A stretch of 34,605 bases of DNA from Rhodopirellula europaea 6C (GTDB taxonomy: Bacteria; Planctomycetota; Planctomycetia; Pirellulales; Pirellulaceae): positions 1-34,605 of the forward strand of contig NZ_ANMO01000273.1 in NCBI RefSeq assembly GCF_000338295.1, read 5' to 3'. The position numbers and the translations under genes are program-made. The notes beneath the pieces were generated by a model, which saw only the letters and a program-made list of their open reading frames with translations, ran no database searches and was not told the DNA's origin. This document shows positions 24,727 to 32,504 of the stretch, in pieces. Numbering within the stretch: position 1 is the stretch's first letter; each line of letters begins with the position of its first letter.

Positions 24727-24772
24727 CGGGCTTCTACCACGCAGGAACTACATGCGTCGGTCGAGAAGCCCG
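24727..24772. terminator. Nested hairpin between convergent membrane protein gene and thiD
   Basis: CGGGCTTCT (24727-24735) and AGAAGCCCG (24764-24772) are a perfect 9-bp inverted repeat. Inside, ACGCA (24739-24743) pairs with TGCGT (24753-24757). It overlaps the 3' end of thiD and lies 12 bp after the stop of the membrane protein gene. Read on either strand it could stop converging transcripts, though without a long T run. Confidence 0.55.
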
Positions 24773-25536
24773 ACCGGTGAGATTCCCTTGCCGAGTTTTG
24801 GTGCGTTGCGAATCGCATCGTGCACAAAGTCACGAGCGGTTTGCACCGCTTTGCTAAGGTCTTGGCCTTTGGCCAAGCCAGCGGTGATGGCAGCGGACAA
24901 CACGCAACCACTGCCGTGGGTTCGATTGGATTCAATTCTCGGCGACCGAAGCAATTGAGCGCCGTTGGCGTCGGCAAGGCAATCCACTGACCGCTCACCC
25001 ACGCAAGCCTTGATCAAAACCGCACGCGGTCCCATCGCGAGCAACTTGGCGGAGACGCTGGTAAGGTCTTCTTCGCTGCGAATGGATTGGCCGACCAATC
25101 GTTCGGCTTCAAACGCGTTGGGTGTGACGAGGTCTGCCAATGGAAACACGCGATGGATCAACAGTTCGATCGCGTCGTCGTCGATGATCGCGTGGCCGTG
25201 TTTGCTGATCATGACTGGATCCACGACCAACGGGCATGTCAGGGAATCCAAGCAATCCGCCACCGTGTCAATCAATTCCGCGTTGCCGAGGGCACCGGTC
25301 TTGATCGCGGCCAATGGCAAGTCACTGGAGACGCTGGTCCATTGAGCACGAACAAATTCGGTTGGAACCATTTGGAGGCCCTGCACTCCCATCGTGTTCT
25401 GTGCCGTCAGCAGCGTCATCACGCTGCATCCATACACGCCGAACGAGTGAAAGGTTTTCAGGTCCGCTTGCATTCCGGCCCCGCCCGACGGATCCGAGCC
25501 AGCGATCGTGAGAGCAACTGGGGCGGCAGCAGGCAT
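24748..25536 (-). CDS. thiD: Hydroxymethylpyrimidine/phosphomethylpyrimidine kinase
   Basis: 262 residues from the ATG at 25536, which puts the conserved ALTIAGSDPSGGAG near the N-terminus as in the family; an ATG at 25575 would add 13 residues and overlap the upstream gene. ThiD phosphorylates HMP and HMP-P in thiamine biosynthesis. Visible parts are the substrate segment GSDPSGGAGMQADLKTF, VVDPVMISKHG, and the C-terminal anion hole THGSGCVLSAA with Cys211. Full length. It lies 7 bp after the response regulator gene and is probably cotranscribed with it; no other thiamine gene is in the window. Confidence 0.95.
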   Translation of the reverse strand: MPAAAPVALTIAGSDPSGGAGMQADLKTFHSFGVYGCSVMTLLTAQNTMGVQGLQMVPTEFVRAQWTSVSSDLPLAAIKTGALGNAELIDTVADCLDSLTCPLVVDPVMISKHGHAIIDDDAIELLIHRVFPLADLVTPNAFEAERLVGQSIRSEEDLTSVSAKLLAMGPRAVLIKACVGERSVDCLADANGAQLLRSPRIESNRTHGSGCVLSAAITAGLAKGQDLSKAVQTARDFVHDAIRNAPKLGKGISPVGLLDRRM

Positions 25537-25543
25537 GGGGAGA

Positions 25544-27001
25544 TCAATGGTTGGCGTATTGAAGACGCGGGTCATCGAGACCCAAGCGTTTCATTTTCTT
25601 GTAGAGCGTTGTGCGATTGATTTCAAGCTCGTCGGCGGTGGCGGCTCGGTTCCAATTGTGCCGGCGGAGCGAGTGCAGAATGATTTCGCGTTCCGGACCT
25701 TCGAGAGCTTCCCGCAGGCTGCAACCATCAAGGATAGCGGGATTGAATGACGACGGGCCGCTCGATGCGGTCACTCCCGGCGAATGTCCGACGCTGCCGA
25801 TGGATGCGTGCTGGTTGGCGGATGTGCCGAGCACGTCCGGCGGCAAGTCGTCTTTGGTAAGCACACGATCGGTGGCGAGCAAGACGGCACGTTCGACCAC
25901 GTTTTCCAGTTGTCGAACGTTACCGGGCCAGGCGTATGACTGTAGGCATTTCATTGCCTCGCGATCAAATCCGTCAATGTCGCGGCCGGCGGTTTCTGCG
26001 GCTTCACGAAGGAAGTGATCGACGAGCAGTGGAATGTCACCGGTTCGCTCGCGAAGCGATGGCAAAACGATGTTCACGACGTTGATTCGGTAATACAAAT
26101 CTTGACGAAACGATCCATCCGCGACCGCTTTGTCCAGGTTTTCGTTGGTTGCCAAGATGACTCGGGTGTCGACGCTGCGAGTCTCCATGCCGCCGAGCGG
26201 TTCAAACTGGAGTTCCTGCAGGACGCGAAGAAGTTTGACCTGCATGGCGGGAGTCGCCGTCGCGATTTCGTCGAGGAACAAGGTTCCGCCGTCAGCCAGT
26301 TCGAATTTGCCGCGACGGTCGGTGTTGGCACCGGTGTAGGCTCCGGCGACGTGACCGAACAGTTCACTTTCGAGCAATGTGTCTGGGAGAGCACCGCAAG
26401 CGACTTCGATAAACGGGCCACTCCGGCGAGCGCATCGGTTGTGGATCGCACGTGCGATCATGCTTTTACCGGTACCGTTTTCTCCGGTGATCAAGATCGA
26501 TGCTTTGGCATCCGCGACACTGTCGATGACATCGAAGATTTTCATCATTCGGTAGTCATGACTGAGAATGTTTTCGAGACCACTGCGTTGATCAAGTTGT
26601 CGACGCAGAGTTTCGTTTTCGGCTTCGATCTTGCGTTGGTTCATCGCTCGATCGATGGCGAGCAACAATTCGTCGTCGATGACCGGTTTGGTCAGCAGAT
26701 CCACTGCCCCGGCGCGGACGGCTTCCACCGCGGTATTGGGCGTGGCATATCCGGTCATCACCAACACCGGCGTGTCGGAATGGTGTTTCTTAACGTCCGA
26801 TACCAACGTCATTCCATCTTCACCACCCAAACGCAAATCGGTGATCACCAATTCGAACGCATGTTGCCTGAGCTGTTGGCGTGCGTCCTCGAGCGTGCCG
26901 GCGAGATGGGTTTCGAATCCTTCTTCGGCGAGCCACTCACCTAGCGAGGTTGCCAAGTGATGGTCGTCGTCGACTAGTAGGATCGAAGCAGCGGGCATCA
27001 T
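25544..27001 (-). CDS. NtrC-family sigma-54-dependent response regulator
   Basis: 485 residues with three domains. The receiver (1-120) has the acidic pocket DDD at 11-13, phospho-acceptor Asp55 and Lys105. The AAA+ domain (about 142-375) has Walker A GENGTGKS (173-180), Walker B LFLDE (241-245), and a sigma-54 loop written GAYTGA (220-225) instead of GAFTGA. The C-terminal Fis-type helix-turn-helix reads NRAATADELEINRTTLYKKMKRLGL. It should activate sigma-54 promoters when phosphorylated. No sensor kinase is adjacent, so the input is unknown. It lies 126 bp downstream of csrA and 7 bp before thiD. The start is ATG 27001 or the next codon, also ATG. Confidence 0.94.
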   Translation of the reverse strand: MMPAASILLVDDDHHLATSLGEWLAEEGFETHLAGTLEDARQQLRQHAFELVITDLRLGGEDGMTLVSDVKKHHSDTPVLVMTGYATPNTAVEAVRAGAVDLLTKPVIDDELLLAIDRAMNQRKIEAENETLRRQLDQRSGLENILSHDYRMMKIFDVIDSVADAKASILITGENGTGKSMIARAIHNRCARRSGPFIEVACGALPDTLLESELFGHVAGAYTGANTDRRGKFELADGGTLFLDEIATATPAMQVKLLRVLQELQFEPLGGMETRSVDTRVILATNENLDKAVADGSFRQDLYYRINVVNIVLPSLRERTGDIPLLVDHFLREAAETAGRDIDGFDREAMKCLQSYAWPGNVRQLENVVERAVLLATDRVLTKDDLPPDVLGTSANQHASIGSVGHSPGVTASSGPSSFNPAILDGCSLREALEGPEREIILHSLRRHNWNRAATADELEINRTTLYKKMKRLGLDDPRLQYANH

Positions 27002-27029
27002 GGTGCGATTCCGAAGCAGGGTGTTTCGT

Positions 27030-27043
27030 AAGGACTACTCCTT
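27030..27043 (-). promoter_or_regulatory. Small hairpin with GGA motifs in the response-regulator leader
   Basis: On the minus strand AAGGA, loop GTAG, TCCTT forms a 5-bp stem about 30-40 bases before the regulator start. Two GGA triplets lie at 27045-27047 and 27039-27041 on that strand. GGA in or near a loop is the core of CsrA sites, and csrA is the next gene upstream. Binding is only a suggestion. Confidence 0.3.
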
Positions 27044-27127
27044 TTCCTAGGTCATGTTTGATGATGAGGCAAAAAAGAACACGTGTTGCTTTGGGGCTGC
27101 ATGCGGGGCGTTCGGCCCGGTGCAAAT

Positions 27128-27697
27128 TCAGGGAGCGGTGAAGTAATTGGCCAAAGGACTGCGTTTCAGTGATCCTTCGCCGGTTCGACGACTGACTTTT
27201 CCGCTGTAGACACGCAGTTCGGGACTGGCATCGTTTTGTGAAACGGTATCGGTCGCATCGATTGCAGCGGTCATGCGGTTGGATGTGTTTCCCGATGGCA
27301 ACATGTGCCCCACACGGTTGGCTGATGCATTAATCGCTGCGGATGCGGTCGGAGTCGTTCGTTCGACAGCCGAAGGTTGAGGGCGGTTAGCGATCGAGGC
27401 AGGCGATTGAGCTGGCTTCTTCGCGGTGGTGGGCCGGTAGCTGGTTTCGATTTCTTCGGTGGTTTTCAGAAGTGCTTGGGTCGATTCGTCGTCCAATTCC
27501 AAGTCGACAATCATTTGCGTGTCGTCCGATTGGGTTGCCTCGGCTTCTTTCGGTTCCAGTTCACCTCGCAGGACGCGGACGTCGCGAGGAGCGGAGATGC
27601 CGATCCGAACTTGGTTGTTGCGAACCTTGATGACGGTGATCTTGATGTTGTCGCCGATAACGATTTGTTCGTCGATTTTTCGAGTGAGAACCAACAT
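27128..27697 (-). CDS. csrA: CsrA/RsmA RNA-binding regulator with long C-terminal extension
   Basis: 189 residues, about three times the usual 60-75. Residues 1-50 are a complete CsrA core: MLVLTRKIDEQIVIG with Arg6, IKVRNNQVRIGISAP, and VLRGEL with Arg44, the RNA-contacting positions. CsrA dimers bind GGA hairpins in leaders and control translation and stability. Residues 75-189 are Ser/Thr/Ala/Pro-rich, probably disordered, ending in a basic stretch SGKVSRRTGEGSLKRS. The tail is in one frame with no stop, so it is part of the gene. A ribosome site AAAGGAAA lies at 27703-27710 and itself has a GGA, which could allow self-control. The 283-bp spacer to the divergent gene carries no other clear signal. 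Confidence 0.92.
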   Translation of the reverse strand: MLVLTRKIDEQIVIGDNIKITVIKVRNNQVRIGISAPRDVRVLRGELEPKEAEATQSDDTQMIVDLELDDESTQALLKTTEEIETSYRPTTAKKPAQSPASIANRPQPSAVERTTPTASAAINASANRVGHMLPSGNTSNRMTAAIDATDTVSQNDASPELRVYSGKVSRRTGEGSLKRSPLANYFTAP

Positions 27698-27980
27698 GGC
27701 AGTTTCCTTTGCCCCAGAAGAGAGTCGTTTGAGAAGTGGGCCGTTGTGACCCGCGATTGTGATTGGGGACTAATGCAATGGCAGTGCCAAACGCTCGTGG
27801 AAACTCCGTGGTTTGGTCGTAAGTGATTTGCTGCAGGTGTTTTACGTGTTTGGTTCGGGTCCGGTGGTTCGGCGCTGTGCAAAATTGACTAGAAGCTGTT
27901 ACAAGACAACGTCAAGAATTACAAACCGGTCTGGACGCCCCCCGCAGCGGTCGACTATTCCTCTCCTAGGCACGAATTCG

Positions 27981-28892
27981 ATGCCCAAATTGAATTGGAT
28001 GGGTCCCGCGATGCTTTCTCTTTCCGCCCGTAACGCTCAACTGCCGATGTTCGATCGGCAAACGTTGCCGCGTGCGATAACGCTGGCAGTTTTGGCAAAC
28101 TGTTTCGCGGTGATATTCGCCGCGTTCTTGTTGATGCTGAATTGCGGTTCGGTGTTCGCTCAAGAGTTTCGGCTGGCGAATCGTCTGGGTGAAAAGACAG
28201 CCAAGACCAATACGCCCGACTTCACGCTGACAACCAGAATCTATTTCGCGGGCGAGCGAAAACCGAACACGGTTCACAAAAACATCTTTGCGGATGGCGT
28301 GATCTACAGCGTGTCGGAATCAGATCCTCGGTTTCTGACCGTGTTTGATCTGAATCAGTCCATGATTGTGTTGTTGGATCAGAAAACCAAAACACGATGC
28401 TCGGTTTCCATGGATGAGCTGACTCGCTTGACCGCTCGTGCGGACGCGTCCGTCACTGATTCAATGCGTCGTGAGCGATTGGGCATGAACGCGCAAGTGA
28501 GATTGATAGGGCCTCAACGGTATGAGATGACTTACCCGGGCGTGCGTTACGAAGTCGAAGGCGTTGTTCCTCCTTCGCCCGCGATGGCGATTGCCAATGC
28601 ACAGTTGGTCGATTGGGCATGTCGTCTCAACATTGCTCGACCTCGAGGATTGCCACCATTTGGTCGCATGCGATTGAACGACGAGCTTTGGAAGCAATCT
28701 TTGATTGGCGTGAAAACGAAGCTGTCGATTAACCGGAACGGGGCTGATGGGGAACCGGTAGTGAAGGCAAACCTGAACATTGAATCGGATTGGTCTGAAG
28801 GTCTTGATGATGATGCAGAGCGTCAAATCGATCAGGTCCAGGGCTACCGAGTCGTTTACACACAAGTGAACTGGAGCGAGTTCTCTGACTGA
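27981..28892 (+). CDS. Secreted or membrane-anchored protein of unknown function
   Basis: 303 residues from the ATG at 27981; an ATG at 28011 is also possible. A hydrophobic stretch (about 33-60, AITLAVLANCFAVIFAAFLLMLNCGSVFA shortened here to its ends) followed by QE suggests a signal peptide with cleavage near residue 60, after a long N-region. I recognise no domain. The mature part is mostly beta-rich with segments such as TTRIYFAGERKP, YSVSESDPRFLTVFDL and QSMIVLLDQKTKTRC, suggesting a periplasmic beta-sandwich or LolA-like fold, but that is a guess. It is divergent from csrA and followed by a strong hairpin. Confidence 0.65.
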   Translation: MPKLNWMGPAMLSLSARNAQLPMFDRQTLPRAITLAVLANCFAVIFAAFLLMLNCGSVFAQEFRLANRLGEKTAKTNTPDFTLTTRIYFAGERKPNTVHKNIFADGVIYSVSESDPRFLTVFDLNQSMIVLLDQKTKTRCSVSMDELTRLTARADASVTDSMRRERLGMNAQVRLIGPQRYEMTYPGVRYEVEGVVPPSPAMAIANAQLVDWACRLNIARPRGLPPFGRMRLNDELWKQSLIGVKTKLSINRNGADGEPVVKANLNIESDWSEGLDDDAERQIDQVQGYRVVYTQVNWSEFSD

Positions 28893-28919
28893 GTTGCTAG
28901 CGTCGTGATCGCTGGCAAC
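28893..28919 (+). terminator. Hairpin directly after the unknown secreted protein gene
   Basis: GTTGCTAGCG (28893-28902) and CGCTGGCAAC (28910-28919) make a 10-bp stem with one wobble pair and a 7-base loop, starting on the first base after the stop codon. No T run follows, so it may be an mRNA end stabiliser or a weak terminator. Confidence 0.55.
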
Positions 28920-28999
28920 GTTCGCCACTGAAGAAAACCTCTTTGGCGGTGGCGTTTCCATTGGTTGTTTCGCGTCTTGTTGTTTTTCCTTCAACCTCG

Positions 29000-29845
29000 A
29001 TGAAAGTCCCAACCCTCGTGAATCCAGTGATCGGAGCAGGCATTGCTGTGACGTTCAAGTTGTTTCGACTCACGTTTCGCATACGTGTTCGCAACGACCA
29101 ACGTGAACGCGTGGTGCAGCGGACAGGCAAGCAGTACGCTTTGGCGATTCTGCATGCTCATCAATTGGCCGCATTGTCATTGTCAGCTCCTCGCGTGGGA
29201 GCAATGGTTTCTCGGTCGCGAGATGGTGATCTCTTGATGCCACTACTGCGCGGCAACGGTTGCGTGCCGATTCGCGGCAGCAGCGGCGTGGGCGAAAAAG
29301 GTGGTGCCACGGCACTGACCAAAATGATTCGCCATGTGAAGGATGGAAATCCAAGTGTGATCGCGGTCGATGGTCCCCGAGGCCCTCGTGGCGTGGCGCA
29401 AAAAGGCATCGCCATGGTCGCGATGAAAGCGGATGTCCCAATCATCCCAGTGGTTCTGATTCCTCGACGACGTTGGATCATGTCGAAAGCTTGGGACCGG
29501 ATGCAAATTCTACTGCCGTTCACCTTGGTGGATGCGATGTTTGGTGACCCGATCTTTCCGACTCCCGGCGAGTCGATCGACGATCTGCGAGCGAAGGTGG
29601 CGGAATCTTTGCGAGTCATGGAACATCGCATGGATCCGGAAGAAGCCGCCATTTGCGATCAGCAGTGCCGCAAAAGTTCGGGGAAGCGACGCGACAAGCG
29701 AGAGCAGTCATCGGACGAAGCGACCACTCAATCAGATGGCATCGTCCAATCCGCCGGGGGGCAGGACTTGCTGGTTCCCGGAGTGAAGCCAACCGGCGTT
29801 GCTGTTGCAGCCGATTCCGTCTCGCTCAAACGACAAGCTGCGTAG
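29000..29845 (+). CDS. DUF374 lysophospholipid acyltransferase family protein
   Basis: 281 residues from the ATG at 29000; an upstream frame start at 28943 adds 19 residues without family support. The DUF374 pattern is clear: LHAHQLAALSL in place of the usual HxxxxD box, MVSRSRDGDLLMPLL, GCVPIRGSS, IAVDGPRGPRGVAQKGIAMVAMKA and PIIPVVL. An N-terminal hydrophobic helix (VNPVIGAGIAVTFKLF) anchors it to the membrane. It is expected to acylate a lipid or lipid A-like glycolipid. The C-terminal 70 residues are polar and lack family character. The histidine box has no acidic partner at the usual distance, as is common in this subgroup. Confidence 0.85.
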   Translation: MKVPTLVNPVIGAGIAVTFKLFRLTFRIRVRNDQRERVVQRTGKQYALAILHAHQLAALSLSAPRVGAMVSRSRDGDLLMPLLRGNGCVPIRGSSGVGEKGGATALTKMIRHVKDGNPSVIAVDGPRGPRGVAQKGIAMVAMKADVPIIPVVLIPRRRWIMSKAWDRMQILLPFTLVDAMFGDPIFPTPGESIDDLRAKVAESLRVMEHRMDPEEAAICDQQCRKSSGKRRDKREQSSDEATTQSDGIVQSAGGQDLLVPGVKPTGVAVAADSVSLKRQAA

Positions 29846-29994
29846 TCCTCGCATCTTTGCTCGGCTGACCGAACACGCTCTCTTTGAAGTCGTGTTCTAC
29901 AGATTTCCGTGCTGAAAACGGAGCGATTGCTTCGGCGAATGTGGCTTTTGTCCACTGATTTCAGATAGGCGGCTCTCGCGGCTTCAAATCGTCT

Positions 29995-30006
29995 TGCCAA
30001 TTGGCA
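29995..30006. promoter_or_regulatory. Perfect 12-bp palindrome upstream of phosphofructokinase
   Basis: TGCCAATTGGCA is fully symmetric and ends 23 bp before the chosen ATG at 30030. Overlapping it, TTGGCAGG, four bases, TTGG resembles a sigma-54 site but has GG where GC is required at -12. It could be an operator; both ideas are unproven. Confidence 0.4.
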
Positions 30007-30029
30007 GGCGTCTTGGCGAAACGGGGCGG

Positions 30030-31391
30030 ATGCTTAGAATCTGGGCTCTCAATCGCAACGCGATTGTCTTCGGAAATTCCTCTTCACCAGGCAGTGTCAT
30101 CGTGGCTGAGCTCGCTCATCACAATTTGGATATCAAACGCGTCGCGATTTTGTTCGCTGGCGGACCCGCTCCAGCCGCCAATGCGGTCATCAGTACCGCC
30201 GCGTTTTCATTCCTGGAAGAGGGTGCTCAGGTCTTTGGCATCAAGCACGGTTACAGCCGTTTGGCGGAATACACCGCAGCCGGTCCTTTGCAAGAAGGCA
30301 ACGATTACATCCGGTTCACGCACGATTCGCTGACCCACGCTCGCAGCAGCCGTGGGATCATGATCGGAACGGCTCGGACCAACCCCGGCAAACACGTCAG
30401 CAACCCAGAACACCTGAAAGACCCCGAGTTGGTCGCGCCGCTTCGTCGTGTCTACGAAGGATTGTGTTCGCTGGAAGTCGACGCGTTGATTTCGATCGGT
30501 GGCGACGACACGCTGAAGACCGCGAATAAACTCAAAATGTTCCAGGACAACCTGCCCGGCGACGCTCGACGTTTCCCGGTTGTTCACTTGCCAAAAACAA
30601 TCGACAACGATTACTCGGGCATTGATTTCACATTCGGATTCTTCACCGCGGTTGAAACGTTGGCCGAAGAAATTCGCAACCTCAACTACGATGCCGCCGC
30701 CGGACGAGCGTACTTCTTGTGCGAAGCCATGGGCCGCAGCGCGGGCTGGTTGGCATACGGTGCCGCAATTGCCGGTGAAGCCAGCATGGTGCTCAGTGTT
30801 GAAGACATCACCGGTGCACTGGCGGACGAAGAAGTCGTCAACCAAGAAACCGGCGAGACTCGCAAGATCATGGCGATGGATCGAGTGATCGATCGGATGG
30901 TCGACATGATGCTGGCTCGCGAACGCGAAGGACGCCAATACGGAACCATCGTGATCGCCGAAGGCATGGCCGAGTACCTGCCAGCGAAGTATCTCGAAGG
31001 TGTTACCCGTGACGACCACGGTCACATCAACATCTCGTTGGTGAACCTCTCCGCCGTCATGTCTCGTTTGTTGGCGGCTCGTTACAACGAACGCACCGGC
31101 CGGACTCGCAAGGTGAACGGATTGCAAATGGGTTACGAATCTCGTTGTGCACCACCTCACGCTTACGACGTCATGCTGGGATCTCAACTTGGCGTCGGTG
31201 CTTACCGGGCACTCGTGGAAGAGAAGCTCAACGGCGTCATGGTTTCAGTATCGGGGCAGTTTGATCTGCACTTTGTGCCGTTTGAAGAATTGGTTGACCC
31301 GCAAACCTTGGTCACCAAAGTTCGCTTCATCGAGCAGAATTCGGACTTCCACCGTTTGGCACGGTTCTTGGAAACCTGCGTCGACAACTGA
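30030..31391 (+). CDS. 6-phosphofructokinase, PPi-dependent type
   Basis: 453 residues from the ATG at 30030. The first 24 residues are unlike the family, so a GTG at 30102 (starting AELAHHNLD) is a serious alternative. PFK motifs are all present: AILFAGGPAPAANAVI, SIGGDDTLKTA (157-161 is GGDDT), LPKTIDND (188-194), MGRSAGWLA, AEGMAEYLP and GYESRCAPPHAYD. GGDD in place of GGDG, and PKTIDND in place of PGTIDND, are the accepted signs of pyrophosphate rather than ATP as phosphate donor. The reaction interconverts fructose 6-phosphate and fructose 1,6-bisphosphate reversibly. It is transcribed alone, 184 bp after the DUF374 gene. Confidence 0.92.
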   Translation: MLRIWALNRNAIVFGNSSSPGSVIVAELAHHNLDIKRVAILFAGGPAPAANAVISTAAFSFLEEGAQVFGIKHGYSRLAEYTAAGPLQEGNDYIRFTHDSLTHARSSRGIMIGTARTNPGKHVSNPEHLKDPELVAPLRRVYEGLCSLEVDALISIGGDDTLKTANKLKMFQDNLPGDARRFPVVHLPKTIDNDYSGIDFTFGFFTAVETLAEEIRNLNYDAAAGRAYFLCEAMGRSAGWLAYGAAIAGEASMVLSVEDITGALADEEVVNQETGETRKIMAMDRVIDRMVDMMLAREREGRQYGTIVIAEGMAEYLPAKYLEGVTRDDHGHINISLVNLSAVMSRLLAARYNERTGRTRKVNGLQMGYESRCAPPHAYDVMLGSQLGVGAYRALVEEKLNGVMVSVSGQFDLHFVPFEELVDPQTLVTKVRFIEQNSDFHRLARFLETCVDN

Positions 31392-31433
31392 TCGTTGTCT
31401 GACTGGAAAATAGTCCAATCGCAATGTGTTCGG

Positions 31434-32336
31434 TCACGTTGCGGTTTGATTCGAGACGCTGGGGTGCCGACCGCTTTTGCGTTGACATCCCGGACAAAAG
31501 AACGTCGCCCGTTGAGCTTGAACAATCCGCCGGATCACCCCGTCCACGCATCGTGGGCACGCCAAGTTTTCGCGATCATAAACGCGATGCATGTTTTGGT
31601 AGTTACCCGGATCGTTCAGAGCGTTTCGGTAAGTCCCGTCGCTCAGCGTGCTGCCTTCGTGGTTGATGGCGTCTTGCAGCACCAACGTGATGGCGGGATG
31701 AATGCGTTCCCATTGCGGTTTGGTCAGTCGGTCGCATCGTGTGCGTGGGTCGACGCCAGCTAAGAACAAAATCTCGGCTGCGTACAGGTTGCCAATCCCG
31801 GCAACGACGGATTGATCTAACAACGCGACTTTGATTGGGCGTTTTGAATTGGCCAGGTTTCCTCGCAGTTGCTCTTCGGTGATGCACATCGCATCGGGGC
31901 CCAAGCGTGAATCAACCTTTTCGAGGTAGTCGCTTTCGGTCATCCAGCGGATCGTTCCCAGACCGCGGCGATCCCAAACCAACATTTCGGTTGGGATTTC
32001 ACGAGATCGGGTTGTTGATTGATTGGACGGTGAACGAAACTGAATGCGTAGTCGCAAGTGGTCCGGATCGGGTGGGTCGGCCAATAGCACCAATCCGGTC
32101 ATCCGGGGTTCGATGACGAGGCGCGATTGATCGTCAAAGCAAAGCATCACGCGTTTGCCACGTCGCTGAATGGATGTGACCCGGCGACCTTGAAGGCGAC
32201 GGTTCAGGTGGGCAGCCGACGGTTCCATCGTGATCGGTCGGCAGTGACACGGTGGAAGTTCGACTCGCTCGATCTCGCAACCGACGATTGACGAGATCCC
32301 GCGGCACATCGTTTCGACTTCCGGCAACTCCGGCAT
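31434..32336 (-). CDS. mutM: Formamidopyrimidine-DNA glycosylase
   Basis: 300 residues, slightly longer than E. coli Fpg. It removes oxidised purines such as 8-oxoguanine and cuts the strand by beta/delta elimination. The start MPELPEVET supplies catalytic Pro2 and Glu3 after Met removal. Lys61 in RRGKRVML is the beta-hairpin lysine. The H2TH region is SVVAGIGNLYAAEILF, and the zinc finger has Cys260, 263, 281 and 284. A small polar insertion (about residues 102-115, SPSNQSTTRSRE) accounts for the extra length. It converges with the phosphofructokinase gene and is divergent from the acyltransferase gene. Confidence 0.96.
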   Translation of the reverse strand: MPELPEVETMCRGISSIVGCEIERVELPPCHCRPITMEPSAAHLNRRLQGRRVTSIQRRGKRVMLCFDDQSRLVIEPRMTGLVLLADPPDPDHLRLRIQFRSPSNQSTTRSREIPTEMLVWDRRGLGTIRWMTESDYLEKVDSRLGPDAMCITEEQLRGNLANSKRPIKVALLDQSVVAGIGNLYAAEILFLAGVDPRTRCDRLTKPQWERIHPAITLVLQDAINHEGSTLSDGTYRNALNDPGNYQNMHRVYDRENLACPRCVDGVIRRIVQAQRATFFCPGCQRKSGRHPSVSNQTAT

Positions 32337-32504
32337 GTGGATTCCTTTGGAAGGTTTTCAGTTGTTTTGCTTTTTGTACCCTCGCCGGTTCGTTTGAGTT
32401 CGGTCGCGATTGGGGCGATGGTTGAGTTTCACGCCAAGTTGCACGGGCAGGTTTCGAGCCGACTCGTCTGGCGTTCGCGAATGTGGATCCGGTATTGAAA
32501 GGAC

